From Niabella sp. (GTDB lineage Bacteria; Bacteroidota; Bacteroidia; Chitinophagales; Chitinophagaceae), in contig NZ_JASLGT010000015.1 of NCBI RefSeq assembly GCF_030150205.1, forward strand, positions 62,001 to 126,000: 64,000 nt of DNA. The letters run 5' to 3'. The stretch's first letter is position 1. Each line of letters begins with the position of its first letter. Position numbers and translations under genes: made by a program. The notes below the pieces were generated by a model. The model made no database searches and was not told the DNA's origin. It saw nothing but the letters and a program-made list of their open reading frames with translations. This document shows, one piece after another, positions 17,954 through 26,024 of this stretch.

Positions 17954-18934
17954 ATGAGAAAGCTCTTCAAAGTACTGCTTATTTTATTGCTGGTGGTTGC
18001 TGCCGGTATTGCAATGGTTATGGTGTATGTAAAAAATGTGCTGCCCAATGTTGGGGCTGCTCCTGACATTAAGATCGCCCTTACAAAAGAACGGGTAGAA
18101 AGAGGCCGATACCTGGCCAACCATGTAATGGTGTGTATGGATTGTCATAGCCAGCGGGACTGGACGGTATATGGCGGGCCCGTTAAAGATGGCTCCTTTG
18201 GCGGCGGCGGCGAACGGTTTGGTAAAGAAATGTTGTTCCCGGGTACCATTTATTCGGCCAATATTACACCCTACGCACTTGGCAGCTGGACCGACGGAGA
18301 AATTTTCAGAGCCATTACTACAGGGCAAAACAAAAAGGGCAAGGCCTTATTTCCGCTGATGGGATATTTGAGCTACGGTAAAATGGACCAGGAAGATATC
18401 TACAGCGTTATTGCGTACCTGCGTACCCTGCAGCCCATTGCGAACGATGTGCCCGAAAGATCGCTTGACTTTCCTTTGAATTTTATCGTCAATACCATTC
18501 CCGCAAAGGCCTCTTTATCGCCGAAACCTGCAAGAACGGATGAAGTGGCATATGGAAAATACCTGGTAGCCATGGCTAAATGCTCCGACTGTCATAGCCG
18601 CATAGATAAGCAGGGCAACCCGGTTGAAGGGTCGGAGTTTGGCGGGGGACGTTCCTTTCATTTTCCTAACGGAATGGTGGTGACGGCTCCTAATATTACT
18701 GCGGATGATGAAACCGGCATCGGCAGCTGGACGAGCGATCTTTTTGTACAAAAGTTTAAACGCTTTTCCGATTCCTCCTATCATCCGCAAAAACTGGGAG
18801 CTAATGACTTTAATACGCCCATGCCCTGGCTGATGTTCACGGGTATGGATAGCTCCGATCTCCGGGCCATTTTTAGCTATTTAAGAACCGTAAAAAAGAT
18901 AAACAATAAAATAATCCGGTTCGCAAAAGAGTAG
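17954..18934 (+). CDS. membrane-anchored di-haem cytochrome c
   Basis: This 326-residue protein has an N-terminal anchor (about 7-27) followed by two cytochrome c domains, each with a haem site: CMDCH (61-65) and CSDCH (210-214). Both domains share the NIT(P/A)DDETGIG-like and WTDGEIFRAI / WTSDLFVQKF patterns seen in the cytochrome subunits of periplasmic alcohol/aldehyde dehydrogenases. It should carry electrons in the periplasm. No dehydrogenase subunit is adjacent. The next gene encodes a lipoprotein, and a degenerate copy of this gene's 3' end lies beyond it. Confidence 0.9.
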   Translation: MRKLFKVLLILLLVVAAGIAMVMVYVKNVLPNVGAAPDIKIALTKERVERGRYLANHVMVCMDCHSQRDWTVYGGPVKDGSFGGGGERFGKEMLFPGTIYSANITPYALGSWTDGEIFRAITTGQNKKGKALFPLMGYLSYGKMDQEDIYSVIAYLRTLQPIANDVPERSLDFPLNFIVNTIPAKASLSPKPARTDEVAYGKYLVAMAKCSDCHSRIDKQGNPVEGSEFGGGRSFHFPNGMVVTAPNITADDETGIGSWTSDLFVQKFKRFSDSSYHPQKLGANDFNTPMPWLMFTGMDSSDLRAIFSYLRTVKKINNKIIRFAKE

Positions 18935-18979
18935 TGAACGATAACCAGGGAAATAAACTTAACACATAAAAAAAAGGTT

Positions 18980-19831
18980 ATGAGAAAATTGCTTTTAACA
19001 ACAATGGGGGCCGGTCTTTTGCTAAGTTCCTGCGTTAAAGATGCCAGGCAACTAAACGATGCCGGAGTTTCGGCCGATGCGGCTGCAGGTCTTATGCAGC
19101 GTGCCGCAAAAGAAAATGGAAAACCCGGCAACAAGATCTATAAAGGACCAGAGGTGTCCTTTAAAAAGGGAAAGGTCACAACCTTGTACGAAGTAGATCA
19201 AATGGAACGCCCGGTGGGTTTGGCGATTCGTATTGATCATGCAGCCTGGGGCAGCCTGAACATGCCTGCTCCCGGAAATAGCAATAATGAGCCTCCTAAT
19301 ACGGTGGTCCTCAGGTTTCATCCCAAAGTGGATGCGCAGATCTTTAATCATGCTGAGCTGGACTGGAATCCCCATGGTCATGAACCGGCCGGTGTATACG
19401 ATAAGCCGCATTTTGACTTTCATTTTTATAATATGAGTGTGGCCTACATAGATGCCATTCCTTCCTATGAAGCGGATCCCTCAAAGTTTGATAACTGGCC
19501 GGCTCCCGATTACCTGCCTGAACATTATATAAACCCTGGTGGCGGAGTACCAAAAATGGGCTGTCATTGGGTAGACGTTACGTCTGCGGAGTTTACGCCA
19601 CAGGGTTTTGGACAAACATTTATTTTTGGTACGTATGATGGCAAGGTTACTTTTTGGGAACCGATGATTACTAAAGCATTTATTGAGGCAAACCCTAGCT
19701 TTCAGCGCTCCATCCCACAGCCTGAGAAGTTTGCGGTAAGCGGGTATTACCCCACCTCCCTGCGATTGGAGACGACCGGCGAAGGGTACTTAATCATACT
19801 TGAAGATTTTGTATACAGGGACGCGAGTTAG
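18980..19831 (+). CDS. TTHB210-like (DUF5602) lipoprotein
   Basis: This 283-residue lipoprotein has lipobox LLSSC near residue 14-18. The core contains the motif NPHGHEPAGVYDKPHFDFHFY at about 132-152 (given here in part), with four His and acidic residues that could bind metal, and a second His in MGCHWVDV. This matches my recollection of the TTHB210-like/DUF5602 family, whose function is not established. It lies 45 bases after the cytochrome gene and is probably co-transcribed, so a redox or metal-dependent role is suggested by context only. Confidence 0.65.
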   Translation: MRKLLLTTMGAGLLLSSCVKDARQLNDAGVSADAAAGLMQRAAKENGKPGNKIYKGPEVSFKKGKVTTLYEVDQMERPVGLAIRIDHAAWGSLNMPAPGNSNNEPPNTVVLRFHPKVDAQIFNHAELDWNPHGHEPAGVYDKPHFDFHFYNMSVAYIDAIPSYEADPSKFDNWPAPDYLPEHYINPGGGVPKMGCHWVDVTSAEFTPQGFGQTFIFGTYDGKVTFWEPMITKAFIEANPSFQRSIPQPEKFAVSGYYPTSLRLETTGEGYLIILEDFVYRDAS

Positions 19832-19834
19832 CGT

Positions 19835-19924
19835 ACGGACCGTTCCGGTCTCCGGGCTGTTTCCAGCTATTTACAAACCGTAAAAAGAATAGGCAACAAC
19901 CTAAACCGTTTTGTGAAACAATAA
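19835..19924 (+). pseudogene. 3' remnant of a second cytochrome c gene
   Basis: Thirty in-frame codons ending in TAA translate to a sequence that aligns without gaps to the C-terminus of the cytochrome at 17954-18934. LRAVSSYLQTVKRIGNN matches LRAIFSYLRTVKKINNK, and RFVKQ-stop matches RFAKE-stop. The alignment begins 4 bases after the stop of the lipoprotein gene. No haem motif or start remains. It is most simply the tail of a duplicated or replaced cytochrome paralogue. Confidence 0.8.
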
Positions 19925-19948
19925 ACATGTCCCACCCAGATAACCCGC

Positions 19949-19988
19949 AACGGTCGCATCACAATTCATTAATTGAGATACGACCGTT
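19949..19988. terminator. long imperfect hairpin between convergent genes
   Basis: An 18-nt arm starting AACGGTCG (19949-19966) pairs with an arm ending CGACCGTT (19971-19988), with three mismatches and a 4-nt loop. It lies between the plus-strand cytochrome remnant and the minus-strand kinase gene. A two-way terminator is likely, although the T-run is short. Confidence 0.6.
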
Positions 19989-20027
19989 CCTTTAAATTAC
20001 GGTTGCCCCGGGTCTGAATGTTTTTAT

Positions 20028-20882
20028 TCAAAGATGATTGGGCCGGTGATACCGGGTAAGTCCCTCAATGGCAGAAGGGAAGATATTGCCAACCCGGATT
20101 CCGTACCGGGTGGCCACGGCTGCAAAAATATCTTTCAGATAGTAGGCTACAGACCCTACAGTATTGATGGAATAACGCTGATAGTCCGGATAGCGGGTAA
20201 TGATCTTTTTAAAGAAATCATCAAAGTTGCCGGTGGCCAGCTCCCGGCAATAGGGATCCTGGATATGATCGCCGGCAAACGCCGCAAACCGGGCACAATA
20301 CTGGTTGGGTGTTTTTGAAGTGTATACTTCGTGGATCAGTTGCTCTGGTGTTAGTGCGTACCGGTCTTCAAAGTGGGTTTTCAGCGCCTCCGGCATATCG
20401 CCCCTGATATAGCCGGCAATGATCATCTTTCCAAGATAGGAGCCGCTTCCTTCATCGCCCAACAGGAACCCGCCGGATTCAATATTATGGGTGATAACCG
20501 ACCCATCATACATCCCGCTATTGCTACCCGTTCCCAGTATTGCAGCAAAGCCTGCTTCCTGTTGCAGGAGGGCCCGTGCGGCTGCCAGCAAATCGGTTTC
20601 CAGCGCAATTTCGGCATTGTGAAACACGGCTGCGATCCCTTGTTCCAATACCGCATCGGCTTCTTTTGAGTACCCGGAGCCGGCGCTGTAAAAACAGATC
20701 TCTTTTATATGACGGCTGTGCCGGGCCAGGGTATCCGGCAGTGCTTTTTGCAGGGATGCCGCGATGTACCCGGCATCTACAAAGAAGGGGTGGTAACCTT
20801 CCGTTTCAAAGTTATAAACAGATTGGTCATTGATGAAACTCCAGGAGGTCCTTGTGGCCCCGCCGTCTGCAATCAGGATCAT
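20028..20882 (-). CDS. BadF/BadG-type N-acetylglucosamine kinase
   Basis: This 284-residue protein belongs to the ASKHA superfamily. It has the phosphate-1 motif MILIADGGATRTSWSF at the N-terminus, a phosphate-2-like AAILGTGSNSGMYDG near 112-126 and GGFLLGDEGSGSYLG near 137-151. These are characteristic of bacterial GlcNAc kinases of the BadF/BadG/BcrA/BcrD group. It should phosphorylate free amino sugar in the cytoplasm and so feed GlcNAc-6-P metabolism. That fits the GH20 and MurQ genes about 27 kb away, although it is not in their operon. It is divergent from the redox operon at 21495. Confidence 0.85.
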   Translation of the reverse strand: MILIADGGATRTSWSFINDQSVYNFETEGYHPFFVDAGYIAASLQKALPDTLARHSRHIKEICFYSAGSGYSKEADAVLEQGIAAVFHNAEIALETDLLAAARALLQQEAGFAAILGTGSNSGMYDGSVITHNIESGGFLLGDEGSGSYLGKMIIAGYIRGDMPEALKTHFEDRYALTPEQLIHEVYTSKTPNQYCARFAAFAGDHIQDPYCRELATGNFDDFFKKIITRYPDYQRYSINTVGSVAYYLKDIFAAVATRYGIRVGNIFPSAIEGLTRYHRPNHL

Positions 20883-21494
20883 TATGGCGTGTATTTTAAG
20901 ATGAAATTGATTAAAAAAACGAATGCTATTCCGGTTTTCTATTTGTGTTGCTGATGTATATGTTAAAGAAATAATCGATCCCTGTCATGCCTTTTGGGGA
21001 ATAAACGGCGTTTTGCTGGTTGAAAAATGCACTGGTTGCGCCCGGCATATTTCTTAAATGCAGGATTTATTACTACCTGTTTAAAAACCGCAAAATTTAT
21101 TTTCAGACGATTGCTTGTTGCACTTTGATTAAATTATTGATATTTAATTAATTGTTATTGTTTTTGTTGATATTTTTCTGATGACAGGATATTATTTAAT
21201 CGGTTTGTTTGCGTAAAATAAAATAAAAATCCGCAAAAAGTCCGCAAAATAATTGTTTTTTCTACCTTTTGCAGCTATATTGCGTATCATTTTAGTAAAG
21301 GGCTAAAATACTGCAAGATAGAATGATTGCCAATATCACCGCTGAAATCCTGTTCTTATACTTATGCCGCCGTTGAACCTGTACAGCAGCGTTGGTTCTC
21401 AAAACGGCAGATGGTGCAAAAGTGGAAAGAAGAGGAGCTTCGCTGATCATAGCCCATGCTCTTGTTTAAAAAATTATACTCAATCTAATGATTT
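20883..21494. other. 612-bp intergenic region, divergent promoters
   Basis: No gene is visible. The AT-rich middle holds the conserved leader at 21198-21335. The 160 bases before the start at 21495 carry no recognised motif and would be an unusually long 5' untranslated region if transcription starts near the leader. Confidence 0.5.
21198..21335 (+). promoter_or_regulatory. conserved leader/operator, copy A
   Basis: This segment is alignable over its whole length to 58906-59045 upstream of susC. Half-sites TGCG (21210) and CGCA (21232, 21243) have the same spacing as in copy B. The block TATATTGCGTAT (21276-21287) lies exactly 66 nt after TGCG in both copies. GCTAAAATA and GATTGCCAA follow, 23 nt apart in both. 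A TACCTTTTGC just before the block resembles the Bacteroidota -7 element. It is probably an operator plus promoter plus transcript start shared with susC. Confidence 0.65.
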
Positions 21495-23660
21495 ATGAAA
21501 AGAAAGCTTAGTTTATTATCAGTTGTATGCGCACTTTGTTTGCCTGCATTTTTCTCCTGTAAGGATCAGGGTGGAAAGCAGGGACAAAAGCCGCTTTACG
21601 CTGAACCGCTGACTGCAGAAGAGGCATTGAAGAAATTTGAACTGGATCCCAATTTTGAGGTGCAGGTATTTGCGGCGGAACCTTATATCACGGATCCGGT
21701 AGACCTGGCTTTTGACGAAAACGGGGTGGCGTATGCTGTGGGTATGCCCGATTATCCTTTTCCGCCCAAACCGGGAGAAGAAAAAGGTAATATAAGAGTA
21801 CTGCTGGACCTGAATAAAGACGGGCGAATTGATTCTTCCGTTGTATTTGCAGATAAGCTTTCGGAAGCTACCAGTATATTGCCCTGGAATGGGGGGTTGA
21901 TTGTAACGGCAGCGCCGGATATCCTGTTTTTGAAAGATACCAATAATGATTATAGAGCGGATATAAAAGAAGTATTGTATACCGGTTTTTACAAGGCAAA
22001 TTCTGAGGCACAGATCACCAGCCTGCGCTATTCGGTTGACAACTGGATCTATGCGAACAACCGCGGACAGGCCGGAGAAGTAAGTGCTCCGGAAGAGCCG
22101 AATGTATCGCCGATCAATATGCAGGGGGCAGATTTCAGGTTCCGGCTGGATCAGAAAAAGTTTGAGCAGGAAACAGGGCCGGGGCAGTTTGGTCAAACCA
22201 TTAATGACTGGGGCCACCGTTTCTTTACCGAAAATTCCATCCATATCCAGGAGTCGGTGATCCCCTGGAGATATACACACCGCATTGAGTATTTAAAAAA
22301 TCCAAGGGCGATCATTAATATCTCCGATCACGATCCCATCATGTATCAACGAACCGAAACGCCCTACTGGCGCCAGGCCCGTACCGATGCCCGCAATGCA
22401 AACTTTAAAAAGCAGGGATCAAAACAGATCGAATATGCCCGCGACCATTTTACCGGTTCTTCCGGCGGAACGGTGTATGATGCCGATGCGTTTCCCAAAG
22501 AATTTTATGGCAATGTATTTACCGGGGATGTTGCCGGAAGCCTGGTGCACCGGGATGTATTGAACCTGGATATGCAGAGCCCGGTATATACCGCCAAACG
22601 GGCCGCTGGTGAAAAAGATAAGGAGTTTATGGCCACGACTGATTCCTGGTTCAGACCTGTGGGCTTTACCGTAGGACCAGACGGATATTTATATGTGATT
22701 GACTATTACCGGCAGCATATCGAAACGCCGATGTCTATTCCCGACAGTCTTAAAAAGGATATGGACTTTATGCGGGGCAGCGATATGGGAAGGATCTACC
22801 GGATTGTTCCCAAGGGTAAAAAAGCGGTTACGGACTATGCTAAGTTATCAGCAATGACGGCTGCACAGTTGTTGCCGTACCTGGGTAATGGTAACCAGTG
22901 GTACCGGTTGCAGGCCCAGCGGTTGCTGATCGCCAAACAGGATAAAACGGTAGTGGATACCTTAAAACAGCTGGTAAAAACAACAGCGAATCCTTTGGAA
23001 CGGTTACATGCGATCTACACCCTGGATGGATTAAATGCATTGGACGCAGCTTCGGTTAAAACCGCGTTGGCAGATGCCACCCCGGGTGTACGGGAGCATG
23101 GCCTGGTATTGGCAGAGCGCTACCCGGAGCTGGCTGCGGAAATTGGAAAGATGGCCCTGAATGACCCTTCTACAAGGGTTTCCTTACAGGCAACGCTGAG
23201 TATCGGCAACTCGAAGAACAAGCAGCTTGTGAAGGATGTATTGTTGCAGGTTGCTGAAAAATATGCGGGTAATAATACCTGGTATAAAACGGCCATATTG
23301 AGCAGTCCCGAGGGCAGTGCTACCGGGTTCTTTAAATCGCTGATCGATCGTAAGACATTCTTTAATGAATATGTTTCGAATAAAGGGGCGTTCGTAGAAG
23401 ATTATGCAAGCATTATTGCCGCGCGTAATAACCCAACGGAAGTAACGGCGCTTTTGAAACAGATGGATGTGGCGCCATTGAACAGCAATCCGGAATGGAA
23501 ATACGCTATTATAAAAGGACTGGGTAAAGTATACAGTACCGGGAAGATAAAGATAAGCCCGGCCACCCTGGCGGAGGTTGAAAAACTGAAGGCCGGTCCT
23601 GTAAAAGATATTGCGGATACGGTTGCCAAATATGTGAAGATAAAGGAGGAGAAGAAATAA
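21495..23660 (+). CDS. membrane-bound dehydrogenase-like lipoprotein (PVC-type domain) with HEAT-like repeats
   Basis: This 721-residue protein begins with a lipoprotein signal (lipobox near FFSC, Cys22). A six-bladed propeller-like region follows, with DPVDLAFDENGVAYAVGMPDYP and VGFTVGPDGYLYVIDYYRQH (parts of the conserved dehydrogenase domain once described in Pirellula/Verrucomicrobia proteins). The C-terminal 270 residues are alpha-helical repeats of HEAT type. Unlike many relatives it has no CxxCH haem motif. A separate iron-sulfur protein encoded two genes downstream may take its place as electron acceptor. It should act in the periplasm, probably on a sugar or alcohol. Substrate and cofactor are unknown. 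Confidence 0.8.
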   Translation: MKRKLSLLSVVCALCLPAFFSCKDQGGKQGQKPLYAEPLTAEEALKKFELDPNFEVQVFAAEPYITDPVDLAFDENGVAYAVGMPDYPFPPKPGEEKGNIRVLLDLNKDGRIDSSVVFADKLSEATSILPWNGGLIVTAAPDILFLKDTNNDYRADIKEVLYTGFYKANSEAQITSLRYSVDNWIYANNRGQAGEVSAPEEPNVSPINMQGADFRFRLDQKKFEQETGPGQFGQTINDWGHRFFTENSIHIQESVIPWRYTHRIEYLKNPRAIINISDHDPIMYQRTETPYWRQARTDARNANFKKQGSKQIEYARDHFTGSSGGTVYDADAFPKEFYGNVFTGDVAGSLVHRDVLNLDMQSPVYTAKRAAGEKDKEFMATTDSWFRPVGFTVGPDGYLYVIDYYRQHIETPMSIPDSLKKDMDFMRGSDMGRIYRIVPKGKKAVTDYAKLSAMTAAQLLPYLGNGNQWYRLQAQRLLIAKQDKTVVDTLKQLVKTTANPLERLHAIYTLDGLNALDAASVKTALADATPGVREHGLVLAERYPELAAEIGKMALNDPSTRVSLQATLSIGNSKNKQLVKDVLLQVAEKYAGNNTWYKTAILSSPEGSATGFFKSLIDRKTFFNEYVSNKGAFVEDYASIIAARNNPTEVTALLKQMDVAPLNSNPEWKYAIIKGLGKVYSTGKIKISPATLAEVEKLKAGPVKDIADTVAKYVKIKEEKK

Positions 23661-23735
23661 GCGGTACCGGTTTGTTGAACCGGCTAAAAACAGGTGCTGT
23701 CATGCTGGGTAAATATTGATCTTAATTCATTAAAC

Positions 23736-25628
23736 ATGTGCCGATATCTCCGGTTTGTTTGTTTGCTTTTTATGGGTCTTGCGGGCGGTAATAGCGGCCT
23801 TGCGCAACACCTGGGAAATGGTTTTTATGACTATGGTGTGGCATGCCCGGAAAGCAGCGATAGGGGTGTGGTAGCCACCACCGGGGCGGAAGGTAAAAAT
23901 GTGGTACTGGCCTGGCTGTTTGATCACCGGGGGGGCTATGGATTATTATCCATTGACGCACATTCGGGAGCTACACGCCAGGTTGATCTTCCCTTTTCTC
24001 CGGGTGATGCGCCTTATGCATCCATCTTGTCTTCCGGTAATAAATTCTATGGCTATTTCAATCATAATTTTGCTGAATTCGACCCGGTAAAAAATGAATT
24101 CACTTTTTCCCAGAAAGCCTTTGATCTTACGGCTATGTCATTTACAGAGGATGATAATGGGGTTATATGGGCGGCTAGCTATCCCAATTGCGGACTGGTT
24201 TCTTATGATCCCAAAACCCGTCAACTGGTCGATTATGGTTTTATAAACAAAGAGGCCTGGATGCAATATCCGCGCGCTATTGCTGCAGATGCAAACGGAT
24301 GGGTATATGTTGGTGTTGGATCTACCGAAACACAGATCATTGCGGTTAACGCCAAAACAAAGGAGACAAGAAAGCTGCTGCAGGGAGATCAGCGATTGAA
24401 GGGCTGGCCTGTGCTGTACAGGGCCTTGGATGGTAAAGTATATGGAACGGCGTCAACTGAAGAGGCCGGGAAACGCATACAGCTTTTTAACGGCGCTGCA
24501 ACCTTTACCGGGGAGGCATTTAAAGTGATCAACGAAAAGCCGTCGATCACCGGCTCCCAGTCCTTGTTTCATAAAAAGTTTCCGGATGGGTCGCAGATTC
24601 AGCGCATCGATTTCCGGCTTCATGAACTGGTCATTCAATCTCCTGCAGGAGAAAAGAACCTGCATTTTACGTATACCAGCGAAGGCAGTTTGGTAATGGG
24701 CGTAGATGTAACATCCGCCGGAAAGCTGATTGGCGGCACCACCTTTCCTATGCGGTTCTTTGAATTTGATCCTGGTACCAATAAATTTAAAAATTATAAT
24801 GCCTACGGGCAGTTCAATGCTTCTGTAGCATTTAAAAATTATGTGTACTTTGCGGCCTATCCTTATGGCGCACTGTTAAGATACAATGCAGCTCAGGCCG
24901 TAAGCACCGAACCTAAAGCTGCAAACCCTATCGTACTGGGCCAGGATAAACAGCATGTACACCGTCCACACCGGGTATTGGTGATGGATGCGCTGGGCAA
25001 AGTGTTATTAACCGGCACGCCCGAATACGGATACACCGGGGGCGGAATGCTGATTTATAATTATAAGGGTGGCCTTATACAAACCCTTAGCGACAGTGCG
25101 CTGATCCCGGATCAGTCTGCCATGAGCATGACGGCCCTGGATAATACCCGGGTGCTTTGCGGTACGACCACCGCGCCGGGTACCGGTGGTTTAAAAAAAG
25201 CAACAGAAGCCACCCTGTATCTTTTTGATGCAAAAAATCTGAAGCCCGTCTGGCGGGAAAATGCCATACCGGGTACGCAATCCTATAGCGATCTGTATAA
25301 CGATGGAAATTATATTTTTGGGATTGCAGATAGTAAACTTTTTTTTGTTTTTGATCCTGTTAAGCGGAGTGTTATTTATAAGGAAACCATACCGGAGGCC
25401 CTGGGCCCGGTGGTAACCGTGCAGTCTCCGCGGGTATTTGTAAAAAATCCTTCCACCAGTGATTGTTACCTGATTTGCAGGAATGGGATTTTAAAAGTGA
25501 ACCGGTCGTCTTATAAGCTGGAAACCGTTGCGCTGTCTCCGGTGATGATTGAAGCAGGAGGGGCTTTTTACAGGAACAAAATATATTTTATAAGTGACTC
25601 TCATTTGTGTAGTTATCAGTTAAATTAA
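23736..25628 (+). CDS. exported beta-propeller protein, 630 aa
   Basis: The start at 23736 gives a signal peptide (CRYLRFVCLLFMGLAGG, cut near GLAQ); the frame is open earlier but without a better signal. The mature protein is made of repeated WxxSYDPKTRQL-, VYVGVGS- and YFAAYPYGALLRYN-like blades, so a seven- or eight-bladed propeller is likely. No enzyme family was recognised. It lies 75 bases after the dehydrogenase-like gene and 7 bases before the HiPIP gene, which suggests one operon and a periplasmic role in binding or oxidising the same substrate. Confidence 0.7.
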   Translation: MCRYLRFVCLLFMGLAGGNSGLAQHLGNGFYDYGVACPESSDRGVVATTGAEGKNVVLAWLFDHRGGYGLLSIDAHSGATRQVDLPFSPGDAPYASILSSGNKFYGYFNHNFAEFDPVKNEFTFSQKAFDLTAMSFTEDDNGVIWAASYPNCGLVSYDPKTRQLVDYGFINKEAWMQYPRAIAADANGWVYVGVGSTETQIIAVNAKTKETRKLLQGDQRLKGWPVLYRALDGKVYGTASTEEAGKRIQLFNGAATFTGEAFKVINEKPSITGSQSLFHKKFPDGSQIQRIDFRLHELVIQSPAGEKNLHFTYTSEGSLVMGVDVTSAGKLIGGTTFPMRFFEFDPGTNKFKNYNAYGQFNASVAFKNYVYFAAYPYGALLRYNAAQAVSTEPKAANPIVLGQDKQHVHRPHRVLVMDALGKVLLTGTPEYGYTGGGMLIYNYKGGLIQTLSDSALIPDQSAMSMTALDNTRVLCGTTTAPGTGGLKKATEATLYLFDAKNLKPVWRENAIPGTQSYSDLYNDGNYIFGIADSKLFFVFDPVKRSVIYKETIPEALGPVVTVQSPRVFVKNPSTSDCYLICRNGILKVNRSSYKLETVALSPVMIEAGGAFYRNKIYFISDSHLCSYQLN

Positions 25629-25635
25629 AAGTCGT

Positions 25636-26022
25636 ATGCAAGACAGGCGTAAATTTTTGAAGGGAATATTTTTTTCGGCAACCAGCGCTACCGTCGGAGC
25701 TGTATGGTTACAGGGATGTGGCGGCAATGAGCCTGCAAAAGAAAAAACTGCGGCAGCGGAAAAAACCGATAAACCGGCCGCTGCTCCCGAAGCGCAGGGC
25801 CCTGCGATCATTGATAGTTCTCAAATGACACAGGAAGATTTTGATAAAAGAAAAAATCTGGGCTATGTAGAAAAATCACCGATGGAAGAGAACCGGTGTG
25901 AGAACTGCGCGCTTTACCTGAAACCGGAAGGCGAGAACAAAAAATACGGTGGTTGCCAGTTATTGCGGGGGCCTATATCGCCCGATGGTTATTGTCCCTA
26001 CTGGGCGGCAAAGCAGGGCTGA
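25636..26022 (+). CDS. Tat-exported high-potential iron-sulfur protein (HiPIP)
   Basis: This 128-residue protein has a twin-arginine signal (DRRKFLKG) ending in a possible lipobox LQGC (Cys31), an Ala/Lys/Glu-rich linker, then a four-Cys domain: CENCALYL, GGCQLLRG and GYCPYW. The spacing C-x2-C-x(about 15)-C-x(about 12)-C fits HiPIPs, which hold one 4Fe-4S cluster and carry single electrons in the periplasm. The Tat signal fits export with the cluster inserted. It is the last gene of the 21495-26022 operon, and its stop is only 2 bases from the converging eboF stop. Confidence 0.85.
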   Translation: MQDRRKFLKGIFFSATSATVGAVWLQGCGGNEPAKEKTAAAEKTDKPAAAPEAQGPAIIDSSQMTQEDFDKRKNLGYVEKSPMEENRCENCALYLKPEGENKKYGGCQLLRGPISPDGYCPYWAAKQG

Positions 26023-26024
26023 TT

